Shown here: positions 20,875 to 29,782 of the stretch, one piece after another | Layout of the letters: each line of letters opens with the position of its first letter | Position numbering within the stretch: the stretch's first letter is position 1 | From: Solwaraspora sp. WMMD792 | GTDB taxonomy: Bacteria; Actinomycetota; Actinomycetes; Mycobacteriales; Micromonosporaceae | Assembly: GCF_029626105.1 (NCBI RefSeq) | Contig: NZ_JARUBH010000009.1 | Span: 62,001-126,000, forward strand | Direction of reading: 5' to 3' | DNA: 64,000 nucleotides | Program-made: the position numbers and the translations under genes | The notes under the pieces: generated by a model | What the model was told of the DNA's origin: nothing | What the model saw: the letters and a program-made list of their open reading frames with translations, nothing else | Databases searched by the model: none

Positions 20875-20950
20875 GTGAACGTGCACTACTGGGCGCTGTT
20901 CGTCTACCACGACGGCAAGAGGCTCCGGGCACTGGACCGTCCCGGGGTGA
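20875..20950 (+). pseudogene. Remnant of a toxin-immunity gene (deleted and frameshifted)
   Basis: A good ribosome site (GGAG, 20864-20867) and GTG follow the second toxin stop as in the first locus. Only a short part of the immunity gene remains. HYWALFVYHDG corresponds to RYWAMIIYFGE of the intact protein (about residue 60), so the first half is missing. The next block, CTCCGGGCACTGGACCGTCC and the 11 bases after it, is identical over 31 bases to the 3' end of the intact gene (9455-9492 region) but lies in another frame, and the conserved TGA at 20948 is out of frame. The open frame then runs antisense through accA, which is an artefact of GC bias. Best explained as an internal deletion that destroyed the immunity gene. 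Confidence 0.7.
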
Positions 20951-20966
20951 TCACACCGGGACGGTC
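20935..20966. terminator. Convergent terminator between the immunity remnant and accA
   Basis: An 11-bp perfect inverted repeat, GACCGTCCCGG (20935-20945) and CCGGGACGGTC (20956-20966), has a 10-base loop. It overlaps the accA stop codon and the remnant's stop. No T-run follows, which is common in actinobacteria. The same left arm exists at the end of the intact immunity gene but has no partner there. Confidence 0.6.
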
Positions 20967-22716
20967 AGCTGATCAGGCAGATCGTCGCGCCGGCGGTGAC
21001 CACCGCGCCGGCCTCGGCGGCCAATCCGCTGACCGTACCGGCCTTGGGCGCGTTGATCGGCTGTTCCATCTTCATCGCCTCCAGCACCACGATCAGGTCG
21101 CCCTCGGCGACCTGATCGCCGTCGGTGACGGCGATCTTGATGATGGTGCCCTGCATCGGCGAGACCAGCGCGTCACCGCTGGCGGCGGCCGCCGCGCTGG
21201 CACCGCCGCGGCGGCGGGCCGGCTGCCGGGCGGCGGTCGGCGCGGCGGGCGTACCGCCGCCGAAGCCGGCGGGGAGGCTGACCTCCAGCCGCTTGCCGCC
21301 GACCTCGACCACGACGGTCTCGCGGGCCTCGGCCGGCGCGTCGGCCGCCGCCGGCGGGGTGAACGCCGGCACGGTGTTGTCGAACTCGGTCTCGATCCAC
21401 CGGGTGTGTACGGCGAACGGCTCGCTGGTGAACGCCGGATCCCGAACCACCAGGCGGTGGAACGGCAGGGCGGTGGCCATCCCGTCGACCACCATCTCGT
21501 CCAGTGCCCGCCGGCCGCGTTCCAGTGCTTCGGCGCGGGTCTCGCCGGTGACGATCAGTTTGGCCAGCAGCGAGTCGAAGTTGCCGCTGACGACGTCACC
21601 CGCGACGACGCCGGTGTCCACCCGTACGCCGGGGCCGGTCGGCAGCCGCAGCGCGGTGATGGCACCGGGCGCGGGCAGGAAGTTGCGGCCCGGGTCCTCG
21701 CCGTTGATCCGGAACTCGATGGAGTGCCCGCGTGGGGTCGGATCCTCGGTGAACCGCAGCGGCTCGCCGTCCGCGATCCGGAACTGCTCGCGGACCAGGT
21801 CGATGCCGGCGGTCTCCTCGGTGACCGGGTGCTCCACCTGCAGCCGGGTGTTGACCTCCAGGAAGGAGATGGTGCCGTCGACGCCGACCAGGTATTCGAC
21901 GGTGCCGGCACCGTGGTAGCCGGCCTCGCGGCAGATCGCCTTGGCGCTGGCGTGGATCTCGGCACGCTGGGCGTCGGTGAGGAACGGCGCCGGTGCTTCC
22001 TCGACGAGCTTCTGGTGGCGGCGTTGCAGCGAGCAGTCCCGGGTGCCGACCACGATCACGTTGCCGTGCTGGTCGGCGAGGACCTGCGCCTCGACGTGCC
22101 GGGGGCGGTCCAGGTAGCGCTCGACGAAGCATTCGCCGCGACCGAACGCGGCGACCGCCTCACGGGTGGCCGACTCGAACAGGTCGGCGATCTCGGCCAT
22201 CTCGCGGGCGACCTTCAGCCCGCGTCCGCCGCCGCCGAACGCAGCCTTGATCGCTACCGGCAGGCCGTACTGCTCGGCGAAGGCGGTCACCTCGTCCGGG
22301 CCGGCGACCGGATCGGCCGTGCCAGGGACCAAGGGCGCGCCGGCCCGCTGGGCGATGTGCCGGGCGGTGACCTTGTCGCCGAGGTCGCGGATCGCCTGCG
22401 GGCTGGGCCCGATCCAGGTCAGCCCGGCGTCGATGACCGCGGCGGCGAAGTCGGCGTTCTCGGAGAGGAACCCGTAGCCGGGGTGGACGGCGTCGGCGCC
22501 GGACCGGGCGGCGACGTCGAGCAGTTTGTCGATCCGCAGGTACGTGTCGGCGGCGGTCTCCCCGCCGAGGGCGTACGCCTCGTCGGCCAGCCCGGCGTGC
22601 ACCGCCGAGCGGTCCGGGTCGGCGTACACGGCGACGCTGGCCAGCCCGGCGTCCCGGCAGGCGCGGATCACCCGGACCGCGATTTCGCCCCGGTTTGCGA
22701 CGAGAACTTTGCGCAC
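20965..22716 (-). CDS. accA: Acyl-CoA carboxylase alpha subunit (biotin carboxylase + biotin carboxyl carrier)
   Basis: 583 residues. It carboxylates its own biotin with ATP and bicarbonate and passes the carboxyl group to the beta subunit, making malonyl- or methylmalonyl-CoA for fatty, mycolic-type or polyketide synthesis. Seen: the biotin carboxylase N-terminus ([19 protein letters not shown]), the Gly-rich ATP-grasp loop [11 protein letters not shown] near residue 160, the C-terminal carboxylase domain, a short Pro/Ala linker, and the BCCP domain with EAMKMEQP, biotinylated Lys about 549. GTG 22716 is preferred over the upstream in-frame GTG at 22737 because AAAGGAG lies just before it, inside the would-be longer N-terminus. 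A -10-like TAGACT (complement of 22750-22755) lies between two GCTTGATC arms. Partners accD, accE and birA are in the same window. Confidence 0.95.
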   Translation of the reverse strand: MRKVLVANRGEIAVRVIRACRDAGLASVAVYADPDRSAVHAGLADEAYALGGETAADTYLRIDKLLDVAARSGADAVHPGYGFLSENADFAAAVIDAGLTWIGPSPQAIRDLGDKVTARHIAQRAGAPLVPGTADPVAGPDEVTAFAEQYGLPVAIKAAFGGGGRGLKVAREMAEIADLFESATREAVAAFGRGECFVERYLDRPRHVEAQVLADQHGNVIVVGTRDCSLQRRHQKLVEEAPAPFLTDAQRAEIHASAKAICREAGYHGAGTVEYLVGVDGTISFLEVNTRLQVEHPVTEETAGIDLVREQFRIADGEPLRFTEDPTPRGHSIEFRINGEDPGRNFLPAPGAITALRLPTGPGVRVDTGVVAGDVVSGNFDSLLAKLIVTGETRAEALERGRRALDEMVVDGMATALPFHRLVVRDPAFTSEPFAVHTRWIETEFDNTVPAFTPPAAADAPAEARETVVVEVGGKRLEVSLPAGFGGGTPAAPTAARQPARRRGGASAAAAASGDALVSPMQGTIIKIAVTDGDQVAEGDLIVVLEAMKMEQPINAPKAGTVSGLAAEAGAVVTAGATICLIS

Positions 22717-22738
22717 GCCCTGTTCTCCTTTGCTCACG

Positions 22739-22770
22739 GATCAAGCCGGAGTCTAACGGCCTGCTTGATC
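22739..22770. promoter_or_regulatory. Inverted-repeat operator candidate bracketing the accA -10 box
   Basis: GATCAAGC (22739-22746) and GCTTGATC (22763-22770) form a perfect 8-bp inverted repeat with a 16-base spacer. The spacer contains the minus-strand -10-like hexamer TAGACT (22755-22750). The same GCTTGATC occurs in the ABC-transporter promoter at 23475-23482. A likely ligand is the PadR-family protein encoded next door; this is inference. Confidence 0.5.
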
Positions 22771-22823
22771 AACTGAACCGGCGCTCAGTGTGGGATGACA
22801 CACTGGCGATTAGGCTCCCGGAT

Positions 22824-23471
22824 GTGTCTGCCACCCGGATGATGATTCTCGGTCTGGTCAAATGGATGCAACCGGTGCACGGCTACGACGTGCGCCGTGA
22901 GCTGCTCAGTTGGCGGGCGGACAGCTGGGCCAACATCGCACCGGGGTCGATATATCACGCGTTGCGCAAGCTCGCCGAGGAAGGGCTGCTCCGCCAGGTC
23001 GGCACCGCCCAGGTGGGTGCCCGGCCGGCCCGGACCAGCTACGAGATCACCCCCACCGGGGTCGACGAGTTCGACTCGTTGCTGCGGCAGCACTGGCGCG
23101 ACTGTCGGCCGTCGGCCGATCCGTTCCTCAGCGCATTCGCCTTTCTGCCGGCGCTGCCCCGCGCGGAGGCGGTCGCGGCGTTGCGGGGTCGGGCCGCGAT
23201 GCTGCGGGCCGGCAACGCGGTGGCCCGTGACGACCTGGCCGCCGGATGGTTGCGGCAGAAACCGTCGTACGTCGGCTGGATGCTGGAGCTGACCATCGCC
23301 CGGGTCGACGGGGAGATCGCGTGGTGTGACCGGATCGCCGCGCTGATCGAGTCGGGGGCGTCGTATCACCCGGCGGAGGAGCCGGCTGACGGCACCTGGG
23401 CCGGGTGGCAGGCTGACCTGGACGCCGCCGACCGGGAGTCGGTTAGATCACCCGGTAATAATCAACGTTGA
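22824..23471 (+). CDS. PadR-family transcriptional regulator
   Basis: 215 residues. An N-terminal winged helix (residues about 1-85: MILGLVKWMQPVHGYDVRRELLSW, then GSIYHALRKLAEEGLL) is typical of PadR, followed by a helical Vir-type C-terminal dimerisation region. The family usually represses efflux or stress genes and is released by small phenolic or drug ligands. GTG 22824 is chosen because a TAGGCT box (22811-22816) stands exactly seven bases upstream, giving a leaderless mRNA, and because the family N-terminus starts there; the longer frame to 22695 overlaps accA. It lies between divergent accA and the co-directional ABC pair, whose promoter overlaps its stop codon. Confidence 0.9.
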   Translation: MSATRMMILGLVKWMQPVHGYDVRRELLSWRADSWANIAPGSIYHALRKLAEEGLLRQVGTAQVGARPARTSYEITPTGVDEFDSLLRQHWRDCRPSADPFLSAFAFLPALPRAEAVAALRGRAAMLRAGNAVARDDLAAGWLRQKPSYVGWMLELTIARVDGEIAWCDRIAALIESGASYHPAEEPADGTWAGWQADLDAADRESVRSPGNNQR

Positions 23472-23497
23472 CTAGCTTGATCGCCGGGGTCTAGCGT
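23462..23497 (+). promoter_or_regulatory. ABC-transporter promoter with overlapping palindrome and GCTTGATC element
   Basis: -35 TTGACT (23468-23473) and -10 TAGCGT (23492-23497) are separated by 18 bases. The palindrome TCAACGTTGA (23462-23471) overlaps the -35 and the padR stop; GCTTGATC (23475-23482) sits in the spacer, also readable as ATCAA-N11-TTGAT. A repressor bound here would block the polymerase. Confidence 0.55.
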
Positions 23498-23589
23498 GCC
23501 AGACGCAGCGTGGGGAGCTGGGCGGCCCGGCCTGCCCACGGGGGAGAGCGGCCGGCGGCCGGCCGGCTCGGCAAGCCAGGAGACACTTC

Positions 23590-24549
<960 letters not shown>

Positions 24550-24565
24550 CCATGGAGACCGCACG

Positions 24566-25330
24566 ATGAAGTTCTTCCGCGACACCTGGCTGATCTTCCA
24601 ACGGCAGGCGTTGCTGCTGCTGCGCAACCCTGTCTGGATCTTCGTCGGGGTGTTCCAGCCGATCATGTACCTGGTGCTGTTCGCCCCGCTGCTCAAGCCC
24701 GCCCTGGCCCCGATGGGGGCGACCACCAACGCAGAGGTCTACCGCCTCTTCGTCCCCGGCCTGCTGGTGCTGCTGGCCATCTTCGGCGGGTTGTTCCAGG
24801 GCTTCGGCCTGATCGCCGAGCTGCGCGCCGGGGTGATCGAGCGCTCCCGGGTCACCCCGGTCAGCCGGCTCGCCCTGCTGCTCGGCCGCAGCCTGCGCGA
24901 CGTGGTGTCCCTGCTGCTGCAGGCCGTCATCATCACGGTGCTGGCGATCCCGTTCGGGCTCACGGTGCACCTCGGTTACCTGCTGCTGGCGTACCTGCTG
25001 CTCGCCCTGATCGCGCTGATGACCTCGGCGGTGTCGTACGGCGTGGCGTTGCTGGTGCGCAGCGAGGACGCGCTCGCCCCGCTGATGAACACGGTGGCCC
25101 AGCCGGTGCTGCTGCTCTCCGGCATCCTGCTGCCGCTGGCCTTCGCGCCGCTGTGGCTGCAGCGGGTGGCGCAGTGGAACCCGTTCTCCTGGGCGGTCGA
25201 CGGCACCCGGGCGCTGTTCGCCGGCAACCTCGGCGACGACGCGGTCTGGCAGGGTCTGCTGATCACCCTGGCACTGGCCAGTCTCGCGGTCACCTGGGCG
25301 GCCCGCGCCTTCGCCCGCAGCGTCCGGTAG
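24566..25330 (+). CDS. ABC-2 type transporter permease, DrrB type
   Basis: 254 residues with about six hydrophobic segments (for example ILLPLAFAPLWL and the YLLLAYLLLALIALM region) and the ABC-2 family motif NPFSWAVDGTRALF near residue 215. The start is ATG 24566, eight bases after GGAG; the frame also opens at 24539 but that would overlap the ATPase gene end. It partners the ATPase just upstream in the membrane. A perfect hairpin follows 26 bases after the stop. Confidence 0.92.
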   Translation: MKFFRDTWLIFQRQALLLLRNPVWIFVGVFQPIMYLVLFAPLLKPALAPMGATTNAEVYRLFVPGLLVLLAIFGGLFQGFGLIAELRAGVIERSRVTPVSRLALLLGRSLRDVVSLLLQAVIITVLAIPFGLTVHLGYLLLAYLLLALIALMTSAVSYGVALLVRSEDALAPLMNTVAQPVLLLSGILLPLAFAPLWLQRVAQWNPFSWAVDGTRALFAGNLGDDAVWQGLLITLALASLAVTWAARAFARSVR

Positions 25331-25356
25331 TCCCGCTCTTCGATAGCCGGGCACGG

Positions 25357-25395
25357 GGCTGCCCTCTGCGCACGGCAACGGCACAGAGGGCAGCC
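25357..25395. terminator. Bidirectional terminator between ABC permease and O-methyltransferase
   Basis: A perfect 12-bp stem, GGCTGCCCTCTG (25357-25368) with CAGAGGGCAGCC (25384-25395), and a 15-base loop lie between two converging genes. Confidence 0.8.
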
Positions 25396-25450
25396 GCTCC
25401 AGGCTACCGCCGTCCCGGCCGGCCCGCTGTCACCTGCGCCGACCCGGCTG

Positions 25451-26104
25451 TCACCTGCGTCGGGCCAGGGTCAGCCCGTCGGCGATCGCCAGCATCACCA
25501 CGTCCACCCGGTCGTCGGCGGCCACCTGCTGGTTGAAGGCGACCATCGCCTCGTCCTCTTCGCTCTGCGGGGCCAGCACCCGACCGTGCCGCAGCACGTT
25601 GTCGATCACGATCAGCCCGCCGGGCCGCATCCGGGGCACCAGCTCACCCCAGTAGACCGGGTAGCTGATCTTGTCGGCGTCGATGAATGCCAGGTCGAGG
25701 TGCGGCTCGCCCGGCAACGCCCGCAGCGAGTCGGCCGCCGGACCGATCCGCAGGTCGATCCGGCCGTCGACCCCGGCCCGCTGCCAGTAGCGCCGGGCCA
25801 CCGCGGTGAACTCCTCCGACACGTCCAGACAGATCAACTGTCCGTCCGCCGGCAGACCACGGGCGATGGCCAGCGCGGACAGCCCGGTGAAGGTGCCGAC
25901 CTCCACCGCCCGGCGGGCGTTCACCAGCCGGGTCAGCAGGGTCATCAGCGCCGCCTGCTCCGGCGCGACCTGCATCTGCGCGTTCTCCGGCAGGGTGCTG
26001 GCGGTCTCGGCGATGAGGTCACTGACGATCTCGTCCGGCGGGGTGCCGTGGGCGATGACGTACGCCTGCAGGGCGTCGGTCATCGGCAAGGTCTTGGTGG
26101 TCAT
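25451..26104 (-). CDS. O-methyltransferase, caffeoyl-CoA/catechol type (family 3)
   Basis: 217 residues. A SAM-dependent Rossmann methyltransferase: motif I VEVGTFTG, acidic motif FIDADK (metal and cofactor), and IDNVL for the third metal ligand, the pattern of cation-dependent catechol O-methyltransferases. ATG 26104 is preferred to 26110 because TAGCGT on the minus strand (26117-26112) stands seven bases before it, as in many leaderless genes here. The substrate cannot be told. It is followed on the other strand by the ABC pair and preceded by maf, 19 bases away. Confidence 0.9.
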   Translation of the reverse strand: MTTKTLPMTDALQAYVIAHGTPPDEIVSDLIAETASTLPENAQMQVAPEQAALMTLLTRLVNARRAVEVGTFTGLSALAIARGLPADGQLICLDVSEEFTAVARRYWQRAGVDGRIDLRIGPAADSLRALPGEPHLDLAFIDADKISYPVYWGELVPRMRPGGLIVIDNVLRHGRVLAPQSEEDEAMVAFNQQVAADDRVDVVMLAIADGLTLARRR

Positions 26105-26123
26105 GGGCATGACGCTAGTCCGG

Positions 26124-26768
26124 CTACCGCCCGGTGTCGGGCTCGCCCCACAGATCCGTGATCCGGTAGCCGACCTCGGTGACCAGCCGGCGCAGCAGCG
26201 GCAGCGACAACCCCACCACCGTGCCGTGGTCGCCTTCGATCCGCTCCAGGAACGGCCCGCCCAATCCGTCGATGGTGAACGATCCGGCCACCTGTAGCGG
26301 TTCGCCGGTCGCCACGTACGCCGCGATCTCGTCGTCGGTGACCTCGGCGAAGTGCACCACGGTCGCGGCGGCGGCCCCGGCGTACCCGCCGGTGGCCAGA
26401 CTGGTCAGCGCGTGGCCGGTGTACAACACCCCGGACCGCCCGCGCATCCGCCGCCACCGCGCGGTCGCGTCGGCGGCGTCGGCCGGCTTGCCGAGGATCT
26501 CCCCGTCGAAGTCGAGCACCGAGTCGCAGCCGAGGACCAGCAGGTCGGTGCCGTCGTCGGCGAGGTCGGGCCGGAGCCGATCGGCGACGGCGGCCATCTT
26601 GCGCCGGGCCAGCTCCAAACACAGCTCGTCGGCGCGGTCCAGCGTCACCGCCTCCTCGTCGACGCCGCTCACCAGCACCTGAGGAGTGATTCCGGCGGCC
26701 TGCAGCAGTTTGTGCCGGGCCGGGCTCGCCGAGGCGAGCACCAGACGCGGACGCAGGGAGGTAGCCAC
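26124..26768 (-). CDS. maf: Maf-family nucleoside triphosphate pyrophosphatase
   Basis: 214 residues. Seen: the N-terminal LVLASASPARHKLLQAAG signature with substrate-binding Ser and Arg, VDEEAV, the catalytic-loop Asp in LGCDSVLDFDGEILGKP, and the C-terminal GLPLLRR-like region (GLSLPLLRRL). The family hydrolyses dTTP/UTP or modified nucleotides to limit misincorporation and affects septation. GTG start, with TAGCCT eight bases upstream on the minus strand. It lies downstream of accE, the order conserved in mycobacteria and streptomycetes. Confidence 0.95.
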   Translation of the reverse strand: MATSLRPRLVLASASPARHKLLQAAGITPQVLVSGVDEEAVTLDRADELCLELARRKMAAVADRLRPDLADDGTDLLVLGCDSVLDFDGEILGKPADAADATARWRRMRGRSGVLYTGHALTSLATGGYAGAAAATVVHFAEVTDDEIAAYVATGEPLQVAGSFTIDGLGGPFLERIEGDHGTVVGLSLPLLRRLVTEVGYRITDLWGEPDTGR

Positions 26769-26808
26769 GGGTGGTCAGGCTACCGGCCGCAGCATGCGGT
26801 ACCGATGA

Positions 26809-27030
26809 TCAGTGGGGCAGAGCGCTGGCGCGCCAGGCGTCCGGGCCGAGCCGGCCGGGGAAACCCGGCGTGGGTCGGGCGCTGCGGGCCCACCGCGACG
26901 GTGCCGACCGGTCGGTGCCACTGTCGGCAATCGGACGGGTACGGGCGACGAGCACGCCCACCAGCGCCGCCAACTCCTCGGGGGTCGGGGTGCCCCGGAC
27001 GATCCGCCAGGCCGGCTCCGCGTCGCTCAT
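26809..27030 (-). CDS. accE: Acyl-CoA carboxylase epsilon subunit
   Basis: 73 residues. The N-terminal half WRIVRGTPTPEELAALVGVLVA is the hallmark of actinobacterial AccE/PccE subunits; the rest is a short Pro/Arg-rich tail ending in WRASALPH. In the family it binds and stimulates the AccA-AccD holoenzyme. ATG start with TACGCT six bases upstream on the minus strand (27042-27037), so probably leaderless. Its usual neighbour accD is 3.5 kb away because a kinase, a small membrane protein and a protease gene lie between. It is divergent from the kinase. Confidence 0.9.
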   Translation of the reverse strand: MSDAEPAWRIVRGTPTPEELAALVGVLVARTRPIADSGTDRSAPSRWARSARPTPGFPGRLGPDAWRASALPH

Positions 27031-27179
27031 CGGCCGAGCGTACGTGCCGACCAGGCCGGCCGGCGAGTGGTGATCATTACTGGCGCGCTACCGTCGGCGT
27101 CAGGTTGCCACCCCGGTACCATATGACGCGCGGCTCACACCGGCCGCGTGCCGATCGTGTGGCACCCAAACCTTCCGGG

Positions 27180-27185
27180 TACGGT
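27180..27185 (+). promoter_or_regulatory. Leaderless-type -10 box of the kinase gene
   Basis: TACGGT ends seven bases before ATG 27193; this spacing places the transcript start at the initiation codon and decides between 27193 and the upstream in-frame GTG at 27148. Confidence 0.5.
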
Positions 27186-27192
27186 CATTTGG

Positions 27193-29451
27193 ATGTCCGC
27201 TGTGCCCCCGCAACTAGTTGCAGACCGTTACCGGCTGGTCGAGCCGCTCGGTCAGGGCGGCATGGGCCGGGTCTGGAAGGCCCGCGACGAGGTGCTGCAC
27301 CGGGACGTGGCGATCAAAGAGCTGGTGCCGCCGCCGGGCCTCACCGACCAGGAACGCCGCGAGATGCGGGAGCGCTCGCTGCGCGAGGCGCGGGCGATCG
27401 CCCGACTCAACCACACCAACGTGGTACGCGTCTTCGACGTGCTGCGCACCGACGGCGACCCGTGGATCGTGATGGAGTACGTGCCGTCCCGGTCGCTGCA
27501 GGACGTGCTCGCCCAGAACGGCCCGGTCCCGGCGACCCGGGCCGCGGAGATCGGCCTCGGCGTGCTCGGCGCGCTCCGGTCCGCCCACCTGTCCGGGGTG
27601 ATGCACCGGGACGTCAAGCCCGGCAACGTACTGCTCGGCCACGACGGCCGGGTAGTGCTCACCGACTTCGGCCTGGCCACCGTGCCGGGCGACCCCAACG
27701 TCACCCGTACCGGGCTGGTGCTGGGCTCACCGGCGTACATCGCCCCGGAGCGGGCCCGTACCGGCAGTGCCGGGCCGGAAGGCGACCTGTGGTCGCTCGG
27801 CGCGACGCTGTACGCGGCCGTCGAGGGGCAGTCGCCGTACGCCCGGCAGACCGCCATCGCGACGCTTTCCGCGCTGGCCACCGAGCCGCCGCCGCCCGCC
27901 CGCCGGGCCGGTCCACTCAAGCCGGTGCTGGCCGGGCTGCTGCGCAAGGACCCGTACACCCGGATGAAGGCCGACGAGGCGGAGCGGCTACTGACCCGCG
28001 CCGCCGGGCGCGGTCCGCGTCGCGGTCGCTCACTGCTCGACGGGGTACGCCGACCCAGCCCGTACGGCAGCCGGGAGGTCCGCCCCGGCGAGTCCCGGTC
28101 GGGGATCGTGCCCGGTCCGCGCGGCGGCACGCCGCGCACCCCGGTCCCGTCGGAGCCGGTGTCGCCGCCGGTGGCCCCGTTGCCGACCGCGTTGCCGGTG
28201 GTCCCCGGCCCGGCCAAGTACGGCCCGCCGGTCACCCGGCCGAGCAACTCGGCGGACCCGACCAGGGTGGTGCCGCCGACCGACCAACCCGCCGGCGCGG
28301 CGACCGCAGCTGCGGGCGCAGCCGAGACGAGTGTGTTGCCGACCAAATCCGGTGAGCCGCCGTCGGAGACCACCGTGCTGCCCCAGGCAGAGCGCACCCA
28401 GGTGGTGCCGGGTCGCAAGGAGACGGCGCCGAGCCGTAAGCCGGCCGAGCGGGCACCGGCCGCCGAGCCTGCCGAGCAGCCAGCGGTTGAGCAGCCGGCG
28501 GCGGCCAAGGCGGCTGAGCAGCCGACGGCGACGGCCAAGGCGGCTGAGCAGCCGACGGCGACGAAGCAGCCGACGGTCGCCGAGCCCGCCGAGCGGCCAC
28601 CGGTCCAGGAACAACCCGAGTCGGTGCCGGCCGCCACCGCGTCGGACCGGCGAAACTGGTCCATCCCGGCCCTGCTGCTCGACCGCGCCGCGCGGGCTGT
28701 CCGGTCCGTCACCAAGCTGCCCCGTACCTGGCTGATCGGCGGTGTGGCCGCTGTCGTCGTACTGGCGCTGCTGGTGACCGTCGCGCTGCTTGCCACCGGC
28801 GACGAGGACGAGCCCGACGGGCAGCTTGGCACCGGTCCGGCCGCCTCGGCCACGCCGTCGGCCCCGGCCCCGGCCCCGACCTCCGGCGCGCCGAGCGCCG
28901 AGCCGAGTGTCGAACCGAGTTCACCGGCGGCCGAGACGTCGCCCGAGGTGCCGGCGGTGCCGCCGCAGAACGGCGAGTCGCCCCAGCCGCCGGACCCGCA
29001 GTCGCCGTTGCCCGACGGCTGGCGGCTGCACGAGGACCAGACCGGGTTCTCGGTGCCGGTGCCGGAAGGCTGGTCGGTCAGCCGCGAAAGAACCCGGGTG
29101 GAGTTCCGGGAGAACGGTGGACTCGGTCGCCTGATCATCATCGACCAGACCGACAACCCGAAGCCGGATCCGGTCGCCGACTGGCAGAACCAGGAGCAGA
29201 ACCGGCGGGGCACCTACAACGACTACGAGCGGGTGCGGATCGAAGCCGTCGACTACTTCCTCGACGCCGCCGACTGGGAGTTCCGCTACACCAGCAACCA
29301 GGGCAACCGACTGCAGGTGCGCAACCGGGGGTTCGTCACCGCACCGGACAAGGCGTACTCCATCTACTGGTCGACCACGGCCGAACGCTGGCAGCAGGAC
29401 CTGGTCTACTTCGAGCTGATGGCGAGCAGATTCCAGCCCGCCGGGAGCTGA
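27193..29451 (+). CDS. Transmembrane serine/threonine protein kinase (PknB/Hanks type)
   Basis: 752 residues. Kinase domain about 12-275: Gly loop GQGGMG (21-26), Lys42 (VAIKE), catalytic HRDVKPGN with Asp140, DFG 158-160, APE. Then a long Pro/Ala/Glu linker with short tandem repeats (28503-28562), one transmembrane helix (about 512-535, GGVAAVVVLALLVTVALLA), and an extracellular part. That part consists of a Pro/Ser stalk and a folded C-terminal domain of about 140 residues with GWRLHEDQTGFSVPVPEGW, a sensor-like module seen on other actinobacterial kinases; there are no PASTA repeats. It senses something outside and phosphorylates cytoplasmic targets; neither is known. ATG 27193 is chosen from the -10 spacing. 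Confidence 0.93.
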   Translation: MSAVPPQLVADRYRLVEPLGQGGMGRVWKARDEVLHRDVAIKELVPPPGLTDQERREMRERSLREARAIARLNHTNVVRVFDVLRTDGDPWIVMEYVPSRSLQDVLAQNGPVPATRAAEIGLGVLGALRSAHLSGVMHRDVKPGNVLLGHDGRVVLTDFGLATVPGDPNVTRTGLVLGSPAYIAPERARTGSAGPEGDLWSLGATLYAAVEGQSPYARQTAIATLSALATEPPPPARRAGPLKPVLAGLLRKDPYTRMKADEAERLLTRAAGRGPRRGRSLLDGVRRPSPYGSREVRPGESRSGIVPGPRGGTPRTPVPSEPVSPPVAPLPTALPVVPGPAKYGPPVTRPSNSADPTRVVPPTDQPAGAATAAAGAAETSVLPTKSGEPPSETTVLPQAERTQVVPGRKETAPSRKPAERAPAAEPAEQPAVEQPAAAKAAEQPTATAKAAEQPTATKQPTVAEPAERPPVQEQPESVPAATASDRRNWSIPALLLDRAARAVRSVTKLPRTWLIGGVAAVVVLALLVTVALLATGDEDEPDGQLGTGPAASATPSAPAPAPTSGAPSAEPSVEPSSPAAETSPEVPAVPPQNGESPQPPDPQSPLPDGWRLHEDQTGFSVPVPEGWSVSRERTRVEFRENGGLGRLIIIDQTDNPKPDPVADWQNQEQNRRGTYNDYERVRIEAVDYFLDAADWEFRYTSNQGNRLQVRNRGFVTAPDKAYSIYWSTTAERWQQDLVYFELMASRFQPAGS
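28503..28562 (+). repeat. Two tandem 30-bp repeats in the kinase linker
   Basis: Two identical units starting GCCAAGGCGGCTGAGCAGCC encode AKAAEQPTAT twice in a row, within a longer degenerate Ala/Glu/Gln/Pro tract. Confidence 0.85.
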
Positions 29452-29521
29452 GCCACGGCTCAACCGCATGAACTTCCGATCTTCCGGGTACAACCGGAGC
29501 GCGACGGAAGGAGAGTGCGAC

Positions 29522-29767
29522 ATGGTCAACCGTCGACGGATCGCCAAACCGAGCGTGGCACTGTGGATGCTGGTGGCCCTGGCCGATGCGGCCCTGCTGG
29601 TCGCCAGCGTCGGTCTGATACCCGTACTGCTGGTGCTGTCCGGCGGTGCGGCCGTGACAGTCGCCGCCGTGGCCGCGTACCGCGTGACCGTCAGTGACCG
29701 GGCCGGCGCCGAACCTACGGTCCTGCCGGCCGGCGGACGGTGGTCTGGTGGGCGTGGCGAGCGGTGA
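29522..29767 (+). CDS. Small two-helix membrane protein, function unknown
   Basis: 81 residues with two hydrophobic helices (LWMLVALADAALLVASVGLI and PVLLVLSGGAAVTVAAVAAY). ATG 29522 has GGAG eight bases upstream (GAAGGAGAGTGCGAC). It lies 70 bases after the kinase and 15 bases before the M50 protease gene, in the same direction, so it is probably co-transcribed with one of them. No family recognised. Confidence 0.7.
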   Translation: MVNRRRIAKPSVALWMLVALADAALLVASVGLIPVLLVLSGGAAVTVAAVAAYRVTVSDRAGAEPTVLPAGGRWSGGRGER

Positions 29768-29782
29768 GTAGGCTCGCTGGCT

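Noticed and set aside
1-20950. Mobile element or integrase-associated island around the Rhs locus
   Set aside because: No transposase, integrase, tRNA attachment site or flanking repeat is visible within the window; the left boundary is outside it.
20951-22776. Very long open frame on the plus strand continuing from the immunity remnant through the accA region
   Set aside because: It is exactly antisense to accA, which has a complete conserved domain set; the frame is open only because of GC-rich codon bias.
29452-29521. In-frame upstream start at 29468 for the small membrane protein
   Set aside because: GAAGGAG lies just before ATG 29522, whereas 29468 has no ribosome site.
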